From positions 1,178,001 to 1,242,000 of the forward strand of contig NZ_CP108088.1 in assembly GCF_036192275.1 (NCBI RefSeq): a stretch of 64,000 nt of DNA, written 5' to 3'. Of the stretch, positions 29,255 to 37,946 are shown piece by piece. Origin of the DNA: Streptomyces sp. NBC_00250. Lineage in GTDB: Bacteria > Actinomycetota > Actinomycetes > Streptomycetales > Streptomycetaceae. The stretch's first letter is position 1. Each line of letters begins with the position of its first letter. A program made the translations under genes and the position numbers. The notes under the pieces are model-generated. The model made no database searches and was not told the DNA's origin. It was given only the letters and a program-made list of their open reading frames with translations.

Positions 29255-30670
29255 TCAGCCGCGTACCGGCGCCACTGTTCGTCGGGCGAGGAGCACGTAC
29301 ACCAGGGCCGAGACTCCCGCGCCGAGCAGCGTGAGGTCCGCGCCGCCGAGCGGGGCGACGAGCGGGCCGGTCCACAGCTCGGAGTCGCAGGTGAGTGCCG
29401 AGAAGAGGAGGCCGGAGACGAGTGCGATCAGGCCCGCCGGGTGCCAGCCCGAGCGGTACCCGTACGCGCCGCCGGTGCTCGCGTGCAGTCCGGCGGAGTC
29501 GTACGTGCAGCGGCGGAGCACCATGTCGGCGAGGAAGACGCCGCCCCAGGGGGCGAAGACGATGATCAGGAGGGAGAGGAACGAGAGGAGCGAGGTGGTG
29601 AAGTCGGTGAGGAAGAGGGCGCCGAGGGAGCCGACGGCCGTCACGGCGGCGCTGATGACGATGGCGCGGGCCCGGCTCCAGGGGATGCCGAGGACCTGGA
29701 GGTTCAGGCTCGACGAGTAGAGCGTGATGATCGAGTTGGTGACCGACCCGCCGAGGACCAGGGCCAGGAAGAGCGGCTGGAACCAGCCGGGGAGGAGGCT
29801 CTCGGTGCCGGCGACGGCGTCGGTCATGTCGACCTGGGTCGCCGCGGCCACCCCGGCGACGCCCAGGGCGACGGAGGAGACGAAGCCGCCGAGGGCTCCG
29901 CTCCAGGTCACAGCCTTGAGGGAGGTCGTGCGGGGCAGATAGCGGGTGTAGTCGGCGGGCATGGGGAGGTAGGAGAAGGGGCCCGCGAGCATCACGACGA
30001 AGGCGAGGCTCCAGCCGGCGGCGCCGGGCGCGGCGGAGGGGGCGGAGGTGTCGGCGCCGGGCAGGACGAGGACGAGCAGGGCGGCGAATCCCGCGGCGAG
30101 GACGTAGGCCATCCAGCGCTCGGCGAACTGGACGGTGGCGTGGCCCCAGAGGGCGACGGCGAAGGTCAGCGCGAGGGTGACGCCGAGGGCGAGCGCCCGG
30201 GCGGTGGATCCGCCGCTCCAGCCGAGGTCGGCGAAGAAGGCTTCGAGGGCGAGGGTGCCCACCACGGTGTTCACGATCGTGTAGCCGATGCTGACGATCC
30301 AGTTGAGCAGTCCGGCCGGCCAGTTGCCGCGTCGGCCGAAGGCCGCGCGGGAGATGACGAGGGTGGCGGTGCCGGTGCGGACGCCGCTGAGTCCGGCCGC
30401 GCCGATGGCGAGGAAGGAGAGACCGCCGATCACGACGACGGCGGTGGCCTGCCAGAAGGAGAGCCCGAAGGCGACGGCGAGGGCGCCGTTGATCACGTAG
30501 GTGAAGGTGAGGTTGGAGCCGAACCAGAGCCAGAAGACGTCCTTGGCGCTGCCGTGGCGTTCGGCGTCGGGTATGGGGTCGATCCCGTGCTCCTCGACCT
30601 GGAACACCTCGTCCCGGGCCGTCGTCACCGTGGCCGCCGTGGTCCCGGGCGCCGTCTCGTGTCCGAGCAC
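29255..30670 (-). CDS. NCS1-family cytosine/purine-type permease
   Basis: The 471-residue protein has about 12 transmembrane helices and the NCS1 features DVFWLWFGSNLT near the start, ISRAAFGRRGNWPAGLLNW, and PADYTRYLP. The family imports nucleobases, hydantoins, allantoin or related compounds with cations. The GTG at 30670 is chosen because AGGAGG lies 6 bases upstream; a longer frame would run into the palindromic operator. It is likely co-transcribed with the amidohydrolase and repressed by the divergent TetR. Confidence 0.85.
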   Translation of the reverse strand: MLGHETAPGTTAATVTTARDEVFQVEEHGIDPIPDAERHGSAKDVFWLWFGSNLTFTYVINGALAVAFGLSFWQATAVVVIGGLSFLAIGAAGLSGVRTGTATLVISRAAFGRRGNWPAGLLNWIVSIGYTIVNTVVGTLALEAFFADLGWSGGSTARALALGVTLALTFAVALWGHATVQFAERWMAYVLAAGFAALLVLVLPGADTSAPSAAPGAAGWSLAFVVMLAGPFSYLPMPADYTRYLPRTTSLKAVTWSGALGGFVSSVALGVAGVAAATQVDMTDAVAGTESLLPGWFQPLFLALVLGGSVTNSIITLYSSSLNLQVLGIPWSRARAIVISAAVTAVGSLGALFLTDFTTSLLSFLSLLIIVFAPWGGVFLADMVLRRCTYDSAGLHASTGGAYGYRSGWHPAGLIALVSGLLFSALTCDSELWTGPLVAPLGGADLTLLGAGVSALVYVLLARRTVAPVRG

Positions 30671-30683
30671 ACCGCACCTCCTG

Positions 30684-30724
30684 ATCTTGAATGCCGTTCT
30701 AAGTTTTAGAATGGCATTCAAGAT
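30684..30724. promoter_or_regulatory. 41-bp palindromic operator between permease and TetR genes
   Basis: ATCTTGAATGCCGTTCTAA (30684-30702) and its near-exact complement (30706-30724, one mismatch) flank a 3-base centre. TAGAAC on the minus strand and TAGAAT on the plus strand are plausible -10 boxes inside the dyad. A protein bound here would therefore block both divergent promoters. It ends only 2 bp from the permease ribosome binding site. The likely ligand is the TetR protein at 30817. Confidence 0.75.
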
Positions 30725-30816
30725 GTGCGATGGGTTCCGGCCACGTCAAGACCTTCGGGGTTGCGATTAGGGTCGACCCGGAGCAAAGGCACCGGCGGAT
30801 CGGCGGAACGGGGACA

Positions 30817-31476
30817 GTGGCGGTGGCAGGGTCGGCACGACGGCGGGACGGACACGTCACCCAGGAACGCATGCTGGAGGAGGCCATGACGGCGATCGCC
30901 GAGGACGGCCTCTCCTCGCTCACGATGTCGGCCCTCGCGGAGCGACTGGGCACCAGCGGCGGGCACATCCTGTACTACTTCGGCAGCAAGGACCTGCTGC
31001 TGCTCGCCGCGCTGCGGTGGAGCGAGGCCGCGCTCGCCGAGGAGCGTCGCGCGCTGCTGTCACGGCGGACCACGGCCGAACGCAAGCTCGACGGGTTCCT
31101 CCGGCTCTATCTGCCGCGCGGCCCGCGCGATCCGCGCTGGACCCTGTGGATCGAGCTGTGGGCCCGCACCCCCGGCAACAGCGCGCTCGGCGAGGCACAG
31201 GAAGAGCTGGACCGGGGCTGGCAGGAGGACCTGGAGGCACTGCTCGCGGCAGGGGTCGCCCGACGGCGTTTCGCCCCGCTCGACGTCCGTGCCCGCGCCT
31301 CCGAACTCCTGGCCCTGCTCGACGGGTTGAGCACCCGGGTCGTCCTGGGGCAGGAGTCCGGCCGCGATCCCCGGCCCGCCCTGGAGGCCGCCCGGTCGGC
31401 CGCACGGGCGCTCGTCACCCCGTACGCCTCCCACGCCTCCGATACGGACGACGTCCCGGGCGGCACGACGAATTGA
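30817..31476 (+). CDS. TetR-family regulator
   Basis: The 219-residue protein has an N-terminal HTH: TQERMLEEAMTAIAEDGLSS followed by LAERLGTSGGHILYYFGSKDLLL. The C-terminal helical domain is unassigned. GTG at 30817 or 30823 are both possible starts after a GGGGA; longer frames have no family similarity. It is divergent from the permease/amidohydrolase genes and separated from them by the 41-bp dyad, so it is their probable repressor. It ends 7 bp before the convergent oxidoreductase gene. Confidence 0.85.
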   Translation: MAVAGSARRRDGHVTQERMLEEAMTAIAEDGLSSLTMSALAERLGTSGGHILYYFGSKDLLLLAALRWSEAALAEERRALLSRRTTAERKLDGFLRLYLPRGPRDPRWTLWIELWARTPGNSALGEAQEELDRGWQEDLEALLAAGVARRRFAPLDVRARASELLALLDGLSTRVVLGQESGRDPRPALEAARSAARALVTPYASHASDTDDVPGGTTN

Positions 31477-31483
31477 CGGCCCG

Positions 31484-32932
31484 TCAGCCCCGGTAGGCCT
31501 CCAGCAGACGCAGCCACGCCTCGCTCAGGGTCGGGTACGACGGAACGGCGTGCCACAGGCGGGCGATCGGGACCTCGCCGACGACCGCGACCGTCGCCGA
31601 ATGGAGCAGCTCGCCGATGCCCGGGCCGACGAAGGACACGCCCAGGACGACCTCCCGGTCGAGGTCGACGACCATCCGGGCGTGCCCGCGGTAGCCCTGG
31701 GCGTAGAGCCCCGCCCCGGCGACCTGACGCATGTCGAGGTCCACCGCCCGGACCCGGTACCCGGCGCGCTCGGCCTCGGCCAGCGAGAGGCCGACGGCGG
31801 CCGCCTCGGGGTCGCTGAACACCACCTGCGGTACGGCGGCGTGGTCGGCGGTGGCCGCGTGCGGGCCCCAGCTCGCCCCGTCCAGGGGCTCGGTGTTCCC
31901 GGCGCGGGCGGCGATCGCGGCACCGGCGATCCGGGCCTGGTACTTGCCCTGGTGGGTCAGGAGCGCACGGTGGTTGACGTCCCCGACGGCGTAGAGCCAG
32001 TCGCTGCCGGTCACCTTGAGGCTGTCGTCGACGTCGAGCCAGGAGCCCGGCTTCAGACCGACGTTCTCCAGGCCGATGTCCTCGGTGCGAGGAGCCCGGC
32101 CGGTCGCGAAGAGCACCTGGTCGCCCTCGACGTGGTCACCGCCCTCCAGGACGACGGTGACCGGTCCCGTACCCCCGTCGCGTACCACCGCGCTGACCGT
32201 GACGCCGGTACGGACATCCGCGCCCCGCGCGGTGAGCGCCGCGGCCACGTGCTCGCCGACGAAGGGTTCCATCCGGGGCAGCAGGCGCTCGCCCCGGACG
32301 AGCATCGTGACCTCGGCGCCGAGCGCGTGCCAGGCGGTGGCCATCTCCACGCCCACCACTCCCCCACCGACCACGATCAGCCGCCCGGGCACCCGGTCGG
32401 AGCTGGTCGCCTCGCGGCTGGTCCAGGGCCGTGCCCCGGTCAGGCCCGGCAGATCGGGAAGGACGGCGCGGCTGCCGGCGCACACGACGACCGCGTGCCG
32501 GGCGGTCAGGACATGGCGCTCGCCCTCCGGCCCCGCGACCTCGACCCGGCGCGGCCCGAGGAGGCGGCCGTGGCCCCGGAAGATCCGTACGCCGATCGAG
32601 TCCAGCCAGTCCACCTGGCCGTCGTCGGTCCAGTCTCCGACGACGGCGTCCCGGTGGGCGAAGACCTCAAGGGCGTCGAGCGGACCGTAGACCGACTCGC
32701 GCAGGCCGGCGACCTTTCGGGCGTCGGAGCGGGCGAGCACGGGGCGGAGGAGCGCCTTGCTGGGCATGCAGGCCCAGTACGAGCACTCGCCGCCGATCAG
32801 CTCGCTCTCGACGATCGCGGCGCTGAGGCCGGCGGCCCGCACCCGGTCGACGACGTTCTCCCCCACCGGACCCGCGCCCAGGACCACCACGTCGTACTCG
32901 TACTCGTGCTCGCTCTCCACCGTTCGCGTCAT
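31484..32932 (-). CDS. NAD(P)/FAD-dependent pyridine nucleotide-disulfide oxidoreductase
   Basis: The 482-residue flavoprotein has VVVLGAGPVGENV (FAD), the redox disulfide Cys50/Cys55 in GGECSYWACMPSK, a second Rossmann GGGVVGVEMA for NAD(P)H, and WLYAVGDVN. The C-terminal dimerisation domain carries HAVPSYPTLSE. Of the usual catalytic HPT-x-x-E, only a related PSYPTLSE is seen, so it is not a standard lipoamide dehydrogenase. It faces the SigR-promoted thioredoxin gene, which suggests a thiol/disulfide redox role. Confidence 0.85.
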   Translation of the reverse strand: MTRTVESEHEYEYDVVVLGAGPVGENVVDRVRAAGLSAAIVESELIGGECSYWACMPSKALLRPVLARSDARKVAGLRESVYGPLDALEVFAHRDAVVGDWTDDGQVDWLDSIGVRIFRGHGRLLGPRRVEVAGPEGERHVLTARHAVVVCAGSRAVLPDLPGLTGARPWTSREATSSDRVPGRLIVVGGGVVGVEMATAWHALGAEVTMLVRGERLLPRMEPFVGEHVAAALTARGADVRTGVTVSAVVRDGGTGPVTVVLEGGDHVEGDQVLFATGRAPRTEDIGLENVGLKPGSWLDVDDSLKVTGSDWLYAVGDVNHRALLTHQGKYQARIAGAAIAARAGNTEPLDGASWGPHAATADHAAVPQVVFSDPEAAAVGLSLAEAERAGYRVRAVDLDMRQVAGAGLYAQGYRGHARMVVDLDREVVLGVSFVGPGIGELLHSATVAVVGEVPIARLWHAVPSYPTLSEAWLRLLEAYRG

Positions 32933-32957
32933 GGGTGACAGTCTGGCTCAGCGGTGC

Positions 32958-32984
32958 GGAATAGCGCGGCTCGATACGCCGTTG
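32958..32984 (+). promoter_or_regulatory. SigR-type promoter of the thioredoxin gene
   Basis: GGAAT (32958-32962), an 18-base spacer and GTTG (32981-32984) match the SigR consensus exactly in spacing. The thioredoxin ATG is 63 bases downstream. SigR control of thioredoxin genes is well established in Streptomyces coelicolor. Confidence 0.75.
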
Positions 32985-33047
32985 TGCCGGGCGAGTCCCC
33001 AGGGGACCGTGAGGACACCGCCAGGAGATCCCCGAAAGGTAGGAAGC

Positions 33048-33413
33048 ATGAGCACCGTAGAGCTCACCAAGGACAACTTCGACGAGGTCGTGAGCGGCAA
33101 CGAATTCGTCCTGATCGACTTCTGGGCTTCCTGGTGCGGTCCCTGCCGTCAGTTCGGTCCGGTCTACGAGGCCGCCTCGAAGCGCCACGAGGACCTGGTC
33201 TTCGCCAAGGTGGACACCGAGGCTCAGCCGGAGCTGGCGGCGGCGTTCGAGATCCGCTCGATCCCGACGCTGATGATCGTGCGCGACAACGTGGCGATCT
33301 TCTCGCAGCCCGGCGCGCTGCCCGAGGCCGCGCTCGAGGACGTCATCGGCCAGGCCCGGAAGCTGGACATGGACGAGGTCCGCAAGTCCGTCGAGGACGC
33401 CAAGCAGCAGTGA
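33048..33413 (+). CDS. trxA: thioredoxin
   Basis: The 121-residue protein has the thioredoxin fold with WASWCGPCRQF (redox Cys30/Cys33) and the cis-proline loop IRSIPTLMIV. The C-terminus is extended by about 12 residues (MDEVRKSVEDAKQQ). The ATG is preceded by AAAGGTAGGAAG. It reduces protein disulfides in the cytoplasm using thioredoxin reductase. Its SigR-type promoter and the divergent disulfide oxidoreductase are consistent with the trxC locus of S. coelicolor (recalled, not checked). Confidence 0.95.
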   Translation: MSTVELTKDNFDEVVSGNEFVLIDFWASWCGPCRQFGPVYEAASKRHEDLVFAKVDTEAQPELAAAFEIRSIPTLMIVRDNVAIFSQPGALPEAALEDVIGQARKLDMDEVRKSVEDAKQQ

Positions 33414-33419
33414 CCCACC

Positions 33420-33458
33420 GCGAGGGGGGTACGGGAGTCGCTCCCGTACCCCCCTCGC
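33420..33458 (+). terminator. strong terminator hairpin after thioredoxin
   Basis: GCGAGGGGGGTACGGGAG (33420-33437) pairs perfectly over 18 bp with 33441-33458 around a TCG loop, six bases after the stop codon. It lies between convergent genes and may also end thiolase transcription. Confidence 0.85.
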
Positions 33459-33555
33459 GCGCTGTCCCGGGGGCTCGGCCGCCGCGCTCCCTCGCGTGCT
33501 GTCCGGGTGTGTTCCCGCGCCGCGCGCCGGCGCGCGGCGCGGGCTCGGTGGGGCC

Positions 33556-34743
33556 TCAGCGCTCCAGGACCAGGGCGAGCCCCTGACCGACGCCGATGCA
33601 GAGGGCGGCGAGGCCGGTGCCGGAGCCGGCCGCCGCCAGCTGGTGGGCCACCGATCCGGCGAGGCGGGCGCCCGAGGCGCCCAGCGGGTGGCCGATGGCG
33701 AGGGCGCCGCCGCGCGGGTTCACGATCTCGGGGTCGAGTTCCGGCCATTCCGCGAGGCAGCCGAGCGACTGGGCCGCGAAGGCCTCGTTGAGCTCGAAGG
33801 TCCGCAGGTCGGCGAAGGAGCGGCCCGCCTTCTCCAGGGCCCGGCGGACCGCCTCGACCGGTCCGAGACCGAAGAGCTGCGGTTCGATGCCGGTGACGGC
33901 GGAGGTACGGATCCGGGCGAGCGGTTCCCGGCCGGTCTCGCGCAGTCCGTCCTCGTCGACGAGCAGCAGGGCCGCCGCGCCGTCGTTGAGCGGGGAGGAG
34001 TTGCCCGCCGTCACGGTGCCTCCCTCGGGTCGGAAGGAGGGCTTCAGCTTGGCGAGGGCCTCCATGGACGTCGAGTCGCGGATGCACTCGTCACGGGCGA
34101 GGTCCACCGACGGGTAGGGGACGACCTCGTCGTCGTACAGCCCCTTCGCCCAGGCCTCGGCCGCCTTGCGGTGGCTGGCGAGGGCGAAGGCGTCCTGCTG
34201 CTCGCGGGTGATGCCGTGCTTGTCGGCGACGAGTTCCGCGCCCTCGCCGAGGGCGACCGTCCACTCGGCGGGCATGCGCGGGTTCGTCATGCGCCAGCCG
34301 AGGGTCGTCGAGTGGAGCTGCTGGTGGCCGGCGGGGAAGGCCCGCTCGGGCTTCTGCAGGACCCAGGGGGCGCGGGACATCGACTCGACGCCGCCGGCGA
34401 TGGCCACGGAGGCGTCGCCGAGGGCGATGGCGCGGGCCGCCTGGACGACGGCCTCGAGACCGGAGCCGCAGAGGCGGTTGACGGTGACGCCGGGCACGGA
34501 GACGGGCAGCCCGGCGAGCAGGACGGCCATCCGCGCCACGTCGCGGTTGTCCTCTCCGGCGCCGTTGGCGTCGCCGAAGTAGACGTCGTCGACGCGGGCC
34601 GGGTCGAGCGCGGGCGAGCGGTCCACGAGGGCCCGGACGACGTGCGCCGCGAGGTCGTCCGGGCGCACCGGGGCGAGGGAGCCCCCGAACTTCCCGATCG
34701 GGGTGCGGACGGCGTCGACGATGTAGACGTCGCGGATGCTCAT
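33556..34743 (-). CDS. thiolase (acetyl-CoA C-acyltransferase family, PcaF-like)
   Basis: The 395-residue enzyme has all thiolase catalytic residues: Cys92 in NRLCGSGL, His352 in ALAIGHPLGASGAR and Cys382 in AALCIGVGQG. The start (MSIRDVYIVDAVRTPIGKFGG) and length match beta-ketoadipyl-CoA/acetyl-CoA acyltransferases. It could act in fatty acid or aromatic-acid catabolism. No partner genes of either pathway are adjacent. Confidence 0.92.
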   Translation of the reverse strand: MSIRDVYIVDAVRTPIGKFGGSLAPVRPDDLAAHVVRALVDRSPALDPARVDDVYFGDANGAGEDNRDVARMAVLLAGLPVSVPGVTVNRLCGSGLEAVVQAARAIALGDASVAIAGGVESMSRAPWVLQKPERAFPAGHQQLHSTTLGWRMTNPRMPAEWTVALGEGAELVADKHGITREQQDAFALASHRKAAEAWAKGLYDDEVVPYPSVDLARDECIRDSTSMEALAKLKPSFRPEGGTVTAGNSSPLNDGAAALLLVDEDGLRETGREPLARIRTSAVTGIEPQLFGLGPVEAVRRALEKAGRSFADLRTFELNEAFAAQSLGCLAEWPELDPEIVNPRGGALAIGHPLGASGARLAGSVAHQLAAAGSGTGLAALCIGVGQGLALVLER

Positions 34744-34785
34744 CGGTTCTCTCCCACGTGACCTTCGGAACGACTCTGTTCGCCT

Positions 34786-34820
34786 GGTGAAAGGACTTTC
34801 GCCCTAAAGACTTTCGTCTT
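34786..34820. promoter_or_regulatory. paired inverted repeats upstream of the thiolase gene
   Basis: GGTGAAAG-GA-CTTTCGCC (34786-34803, one mismatch) and AAGAC-TTTC-GTCTT (34807-34820) are two adjacent dyads sharing an ACTTTCG core, 43 to 77 bases before the thiolase start. They are likely operator or promoter elements; the regulator is not known. Confidence 0.35.
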
Positions 34821-34934
34821 GGCGCGCGCGCAGAGTCTCTGCCCGAAAAACCGCCATGTCAACGGGCCGTTTCGGGACACGGCCGTGGGAGCCCGGGCGG
34901 GAGCCGAAGGGATGAGGCGAGGAAGCACCCCAGG

Positions 34935-35204
34935 TCAGCCGCGTTCCGCCGGGCGGGCGAGGGCCGTGAGGCCGTAGTCGAGCTCGCGTCCGTCGACGAG
35001 CAGCGCCTCCACCGTGCGCGTCTCGGGGTCGATGTCGGCCCTCATTCCGTGGCCCTCGTAGATCGGGTAGCCCGACTCGCCGTGCCGTCCGGTGGCTTCG
35101 ACGACGGCCGTACGGACCGCGCTGTCCGTGACGGAGGCGCCGCCCCGGTCCTCGACGTGCGCCGGCACCAGCAGGATCTCGAAACGCTGCGGAACTGTGC
35201 TCAT
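34935..35204 (-). CDS. hypothetical protein, 89 residues
   Basis: The product starts MSTVPQRFEILLVPAHVEDR, has a compact mix of strands and helices (SAVRTAVVEATG, GMRADIDPETRTVEALLVDG), no membrane segment and no motif I recognise. Codon use is typical of the genome and third-position GC is high, supporting a real gene. It stands alone between the thiolase promoter and a repeat-rich gap. Confidence 0.5.
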   Translation of the reverse strand: MSTVPQRFEILLVPAHVEDRGGASVTDSAVRTAVVEATGRHGESGYPIYEGHGMRADIDPETRTVEALLVDGRELDYGLTALARPAERG

Positions 35205-35215
35205 GCACCGACGCT

Positions 35216-35410
35216 AAGCGCTCGACGGGCCTCCCGCCGGACGACCGGTCCGGCGGCCCCGCCGGACGAGGTCTCCCCGGGCGTTCCGCCCGGCGAACGG
35301 CCCGGAACGTGCCGTCGGACAAGCGGACCGGAACGTACTGCCGGACGACCGGACCGGAGGCCTTTCACCGGACGGGCGCCCGGCCGCCGGCCTGCCGGAC
35401 GACCGGTCAG
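35216..35410. repeat. degenerate GCCGGACGACCGG-rich repeats
   Basis: Variants of CCGGACGACCGG occur at least four times (near 35230, 35345, 35395 and 35420), mixed with GGACCGGAACGT repeats. The stretch lies between the 89-residue gene and the lacI-type stop. It looks like expanded low-complexity DNA able to form many hairpins and may end transcription of lacI. Confidence 0.45.
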
Positions 35411-36441
35411 CTCGACTCCCGCCGGACGACCTCCGAGGCGAGGAGGGCGCGGGTGCGGGGCGGGACCTCCGGTTCCCGTACGGCCCGGTCGACCAGCTCC
35501 GCCAGTTCGCGTCCGAGCACCATGTCGATCCGTACGGTGCTGAGCCGGGGCCTGAGCAGCCGGCCCAGGAGCAGGTCGTCCGCGCCGACGACGGCGGTGT
35601 CCTCCGGCACGGCGACGCCCGCGTCCTGGAGCGCCCGCATCAGGAGCATGGCGTACTCGTCGTTGTAGGCGAAGACCCCGTCGAGGCCCAGCTCGCGCCA
35701 GCGCGCCGCGAGGGCGTTCGCCGACTCCTCCTCGTACCGCAGCGGCAGGGGGACGACGGTGGCGTCGGTGCCCTCGACAGCGCGCCGCGCGCCTTCGAGG
35801 CGGGGACCGGAGAACATCGCCAGGCCCTGCTCCTCGGGGATGACGACGCCGATCCGGCGCCGTCCGCTCTCCACGAGGTGGGCGGTGGCCACCTCGCCGA
35901 CCCGCCCCTGGTCCATGACGAGGGCGTGGGTGCCCTCGACGCCCTGGGTGCCGAGGGTGATCACCGCCCGTGCCCCGGACCGCTTGAGGATCTCGACGCC
36001 CTGGCCGGTGAGCCGGACCTCGCCGAGCGAGACCACGGCCACCGGGCGGAGCTCGGCCCAGGCGCGGGCGGCCTCCTCGCCTTCGAGGCCGACGCTGCCG
36101 TACTGGACCACCGTGTAGTCGAGGCGTCGCAGGGCCCACTGGAACTCGTTGAAGAACTGGCTGTAGAGGGGCCCGACCGGGACGTGCGAGGTCGGCAGCA
36201 GCACCATCCGGCTGTGGCCGGCGCGCAGGCTGCGGGCGGCGGCGTGCGGCACGTACCCGAGCTCCTCGGCGGCCTCGCGCACCCGGCGGCGGGTGGGCTC
36301 GCTGATGCGGACGGCCGAGGTGTTGTTCAGGACGTACGAGACGGTGGCCCGGGAGACGCCCGCGAGGCGGGCGACATCGGCGCTGGTCGGGACCGCGCGC
36401 CCGGTGGGGCGTTCGGGAGTGCGTTCGGTTGGCTGGCTCAT
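35407..36441 (-). CDS. LacI-family transcriptional regulator
   Basis: The 344-residue protein has an N-terminal LacI HTH and hinge (TSADVARLAGVSRATVSYVLNN to AARSLRAGHSRMV). A periplasmic-binding-protein-like effector domain follows, with FAYNDEYAMLLMRAL and TAVVGADDLLLGRLLRP. The ATG at 36441 begins a normal leader; longer frames run into the operator. It is divergent from an MFS gene, with a perfect 21-bp palindrome between them, so it very probably represses that transporter in response to its substrate. Confidence 0.92.
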   Translation of the reverse strand: MSQPTERTPERPTGRAVPTSADVARLAGVSRATVSYVLNNTSAVRISEPTRRRVREAAEELGYVPHAAARSLRAGHSRMVLLPTSHVPVGPLYSQFFNEFQWALRRLDYTVVQYGSVGLEGEEAARAWAELRPVAVVSLGEVRLTGQGVEILKRSGARAVITLGTQGVEGTHALVMDQGRVGEVATAHLVESGRRRIGVVIPEEQGLAMFSGPRLEGARRAVEGTDATVVPLPLRYEEESANALAARWRELGLDGVFAYNDEYAMLLMRALQDAGVAVPEDTAVVGADDLLLGRLLRPRLSTVRIDMVLGRELAELVDRAVREPEVPPRTRALLASEVVRRESS

Positions 36442-36515
36442 CGCTCCGGCATCTTTCCAGAACGATCCGGCCCAGGGTCTGGCGGATGGCCGGAAACGAG
36501 TGCTACACAATGCTC

Positions 36516-36536
36516 ACACGTGTCACTGACACGTGT
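36516..36536. promoter_or_regulatory. perfect 21-bp palindromic LacI-type operator
   Basis: ACACGTGTCA (36516-36525) and TGACACGTGT (36527-36536) are exact complements around a central C. It lies 75 bp upstream of the lacI-type start and 60 bp upstream of the MFS start, in the only intergenic space shared by both. Confidence 0.85.
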
Positions 36537-36596
36537 CACTACCTCGTTCGATCCGCTTCTCGCCCCCTCGTCGGGCGATCTCCCCAGGAGGGCACC

Positions 36597-37904
36597 GTGG
36601 CCCTTTCCTCCGCCGGGACCGGCTCCGAGACCGGCTCGTCCGGTACCCCCGCCGACCCGTCCGGCTCCATCACCCCGGGGACCGGCGCGCCGGTCCCCGG
36701 CTCCCCCGCAGGCCGGCCGACGCGCGGCCTGCTGCCCCTGCTCCTCGGCGGGAACACCGCGATGTACGCCCTGTACGTCGGCGTTCCCGGGATGCTCCTC
36801 GCGCTCCAGATCGAGGACATCGACCCCGCCGACAAGGTGGCGAACTTCGGCCTCGTCTCCGGCATATCCGCGATCTTCGCCACCGTCTTCAACCCGGTCG
36901 CGGGCGCCCTCTCGGACCGCTCGGGCCGCCGCAACCCGTGGATCCTCGCCGGCGGCCTGCTCGCCCTGCCGGTGATGCTGCTCCTCGGCGGCGTCCACAC
37001 GATCCTGCTGGTGACCATCGCCTGGTGCCTCGGCCAGGCCGTCATGAACGTCTACCAGGCGGCCCTCACCTCCGTGGTGCCCGACCGGGTGCCCCTGGCC
37101 GCCCGGGGCAAGGCCTCGGCGGCCGTCGGCCTCGGTCTCCCCATCGGCTCGACGATCGGCGCCCTCGTCGGCGCAGCCTTCTCCGAGGACTACCGGACCG
37201 GCTACCTCGTCTTCGGCGCGATCGTCGCGGCCACCGCCGTGCTGTTCACGGCCTGCGCCCGCGAGCGGCGCATGCCTCCGAAGGCCCCGCTGCCGGTCAA
37301 GGAGCAGCTCGCGGCCTTCGGCAGCGCCCTCAAGAACCACGACTTCCGCTGGGCCTTCATCGGCCGCGCCCTGCTGATCCTCGGCTACTTCGCCGTCGCC
37401 GGATTCCAGCTGTACATCCTCAAGGACCACACCGAGCTGCCCGCCGGACTGAGCCCCGAGGACGCGGTGGCGATCCTCATGCCGCTCAACGCCGTCGCCA
37501 TGGTGGTCTCCACCGTGCTCGGCGGCTGGCTGTCGGACCGCTACGACCGGCGCAAGCTCTTCGTCGGCGCCTCCGCCGCGCTCGCCGCCCTGGCCCTGCT
37601 CATCCCGGCCGCCTCGACGAGCTGGACCGGGATGCTCGCCTTCTCCGCCGTCAACGGCCTCGGATTCGGCTGCTACATGGCCGTGGACACCGCCCTGGTG
37701 ACCATGGTGCTGCCGAAGGCCGAGGACGCGGCCCGTGACATGGGTGTCCTGAACGTCGCCAACGCGGGGCCGCAGATCGTCGCCCCGTTCGTGGCCTCGC
37801 TGATCGTCTCCCTGAGCGGCGGGTACACGGCACTGTTCTTGATCGCCGCCGTACTGTCGGTACTCGGCGCACTCGCCGTGCGCCCCATCCGCAGCGTGCG
37901 CTGA
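36597..37904 (+). CDS. MFS transporter regulated by the adjacent LacI
   Basis: The 435-residue protein has a Gly/Ser/Pro-rich N-terminal tail of about 45 residues and then 12 hydrophobic segments. MFS motifs are seen in GALSDRSGRRNP and GWLSDRYDRRKL. The GTG at 36597 follows AGGAGG. It is a paralogue of the transporter at 12379. LacI control points to a sugar or related carbon source; the following hydrolase gene may process it. Confidence 0.88.
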   Translation: MALSSAGTGSETGSSGTPADPSGSITPGTGAPVPGSPAGRPTRGLLPLLLGGNTAMYALYVGVPGMLLALQIEDIDPADKVANFGLVSGISAIFATVFNPVAGALSDRSGRRNPWILAGGLLALPVMLLLGGVHTILLVTIAWCLGQAVMNVYQAALTSVVPDRVPLAARGKASAAVGLGLPIGSTIGALVGAAFSEDYRTGYLVFGAIVAATAVLFTACARERRMPPKAPLPVKEQLAAFGSALKNHDFRWAFIGRALLILGYFAVAGFQLYILKDHTELPAGLSPEDAVAILMPLNAVAMVVSTVLGGWLSDRYDRRKLFVGASAALAALALLIPAASTSWTGMLAFSAVNGLGFGCYMAVDTALVTMVLPKAEDAARDMGVLNVANAGPQIVAPFVASLIVSLSGGYTALFLIAAVLSVLGALAVRPIRSVR

Positions 37905-37946
37905 CCCCGGTCGGCGTCCGCCGAGCACCGTCAGAGAGGCAGCACC

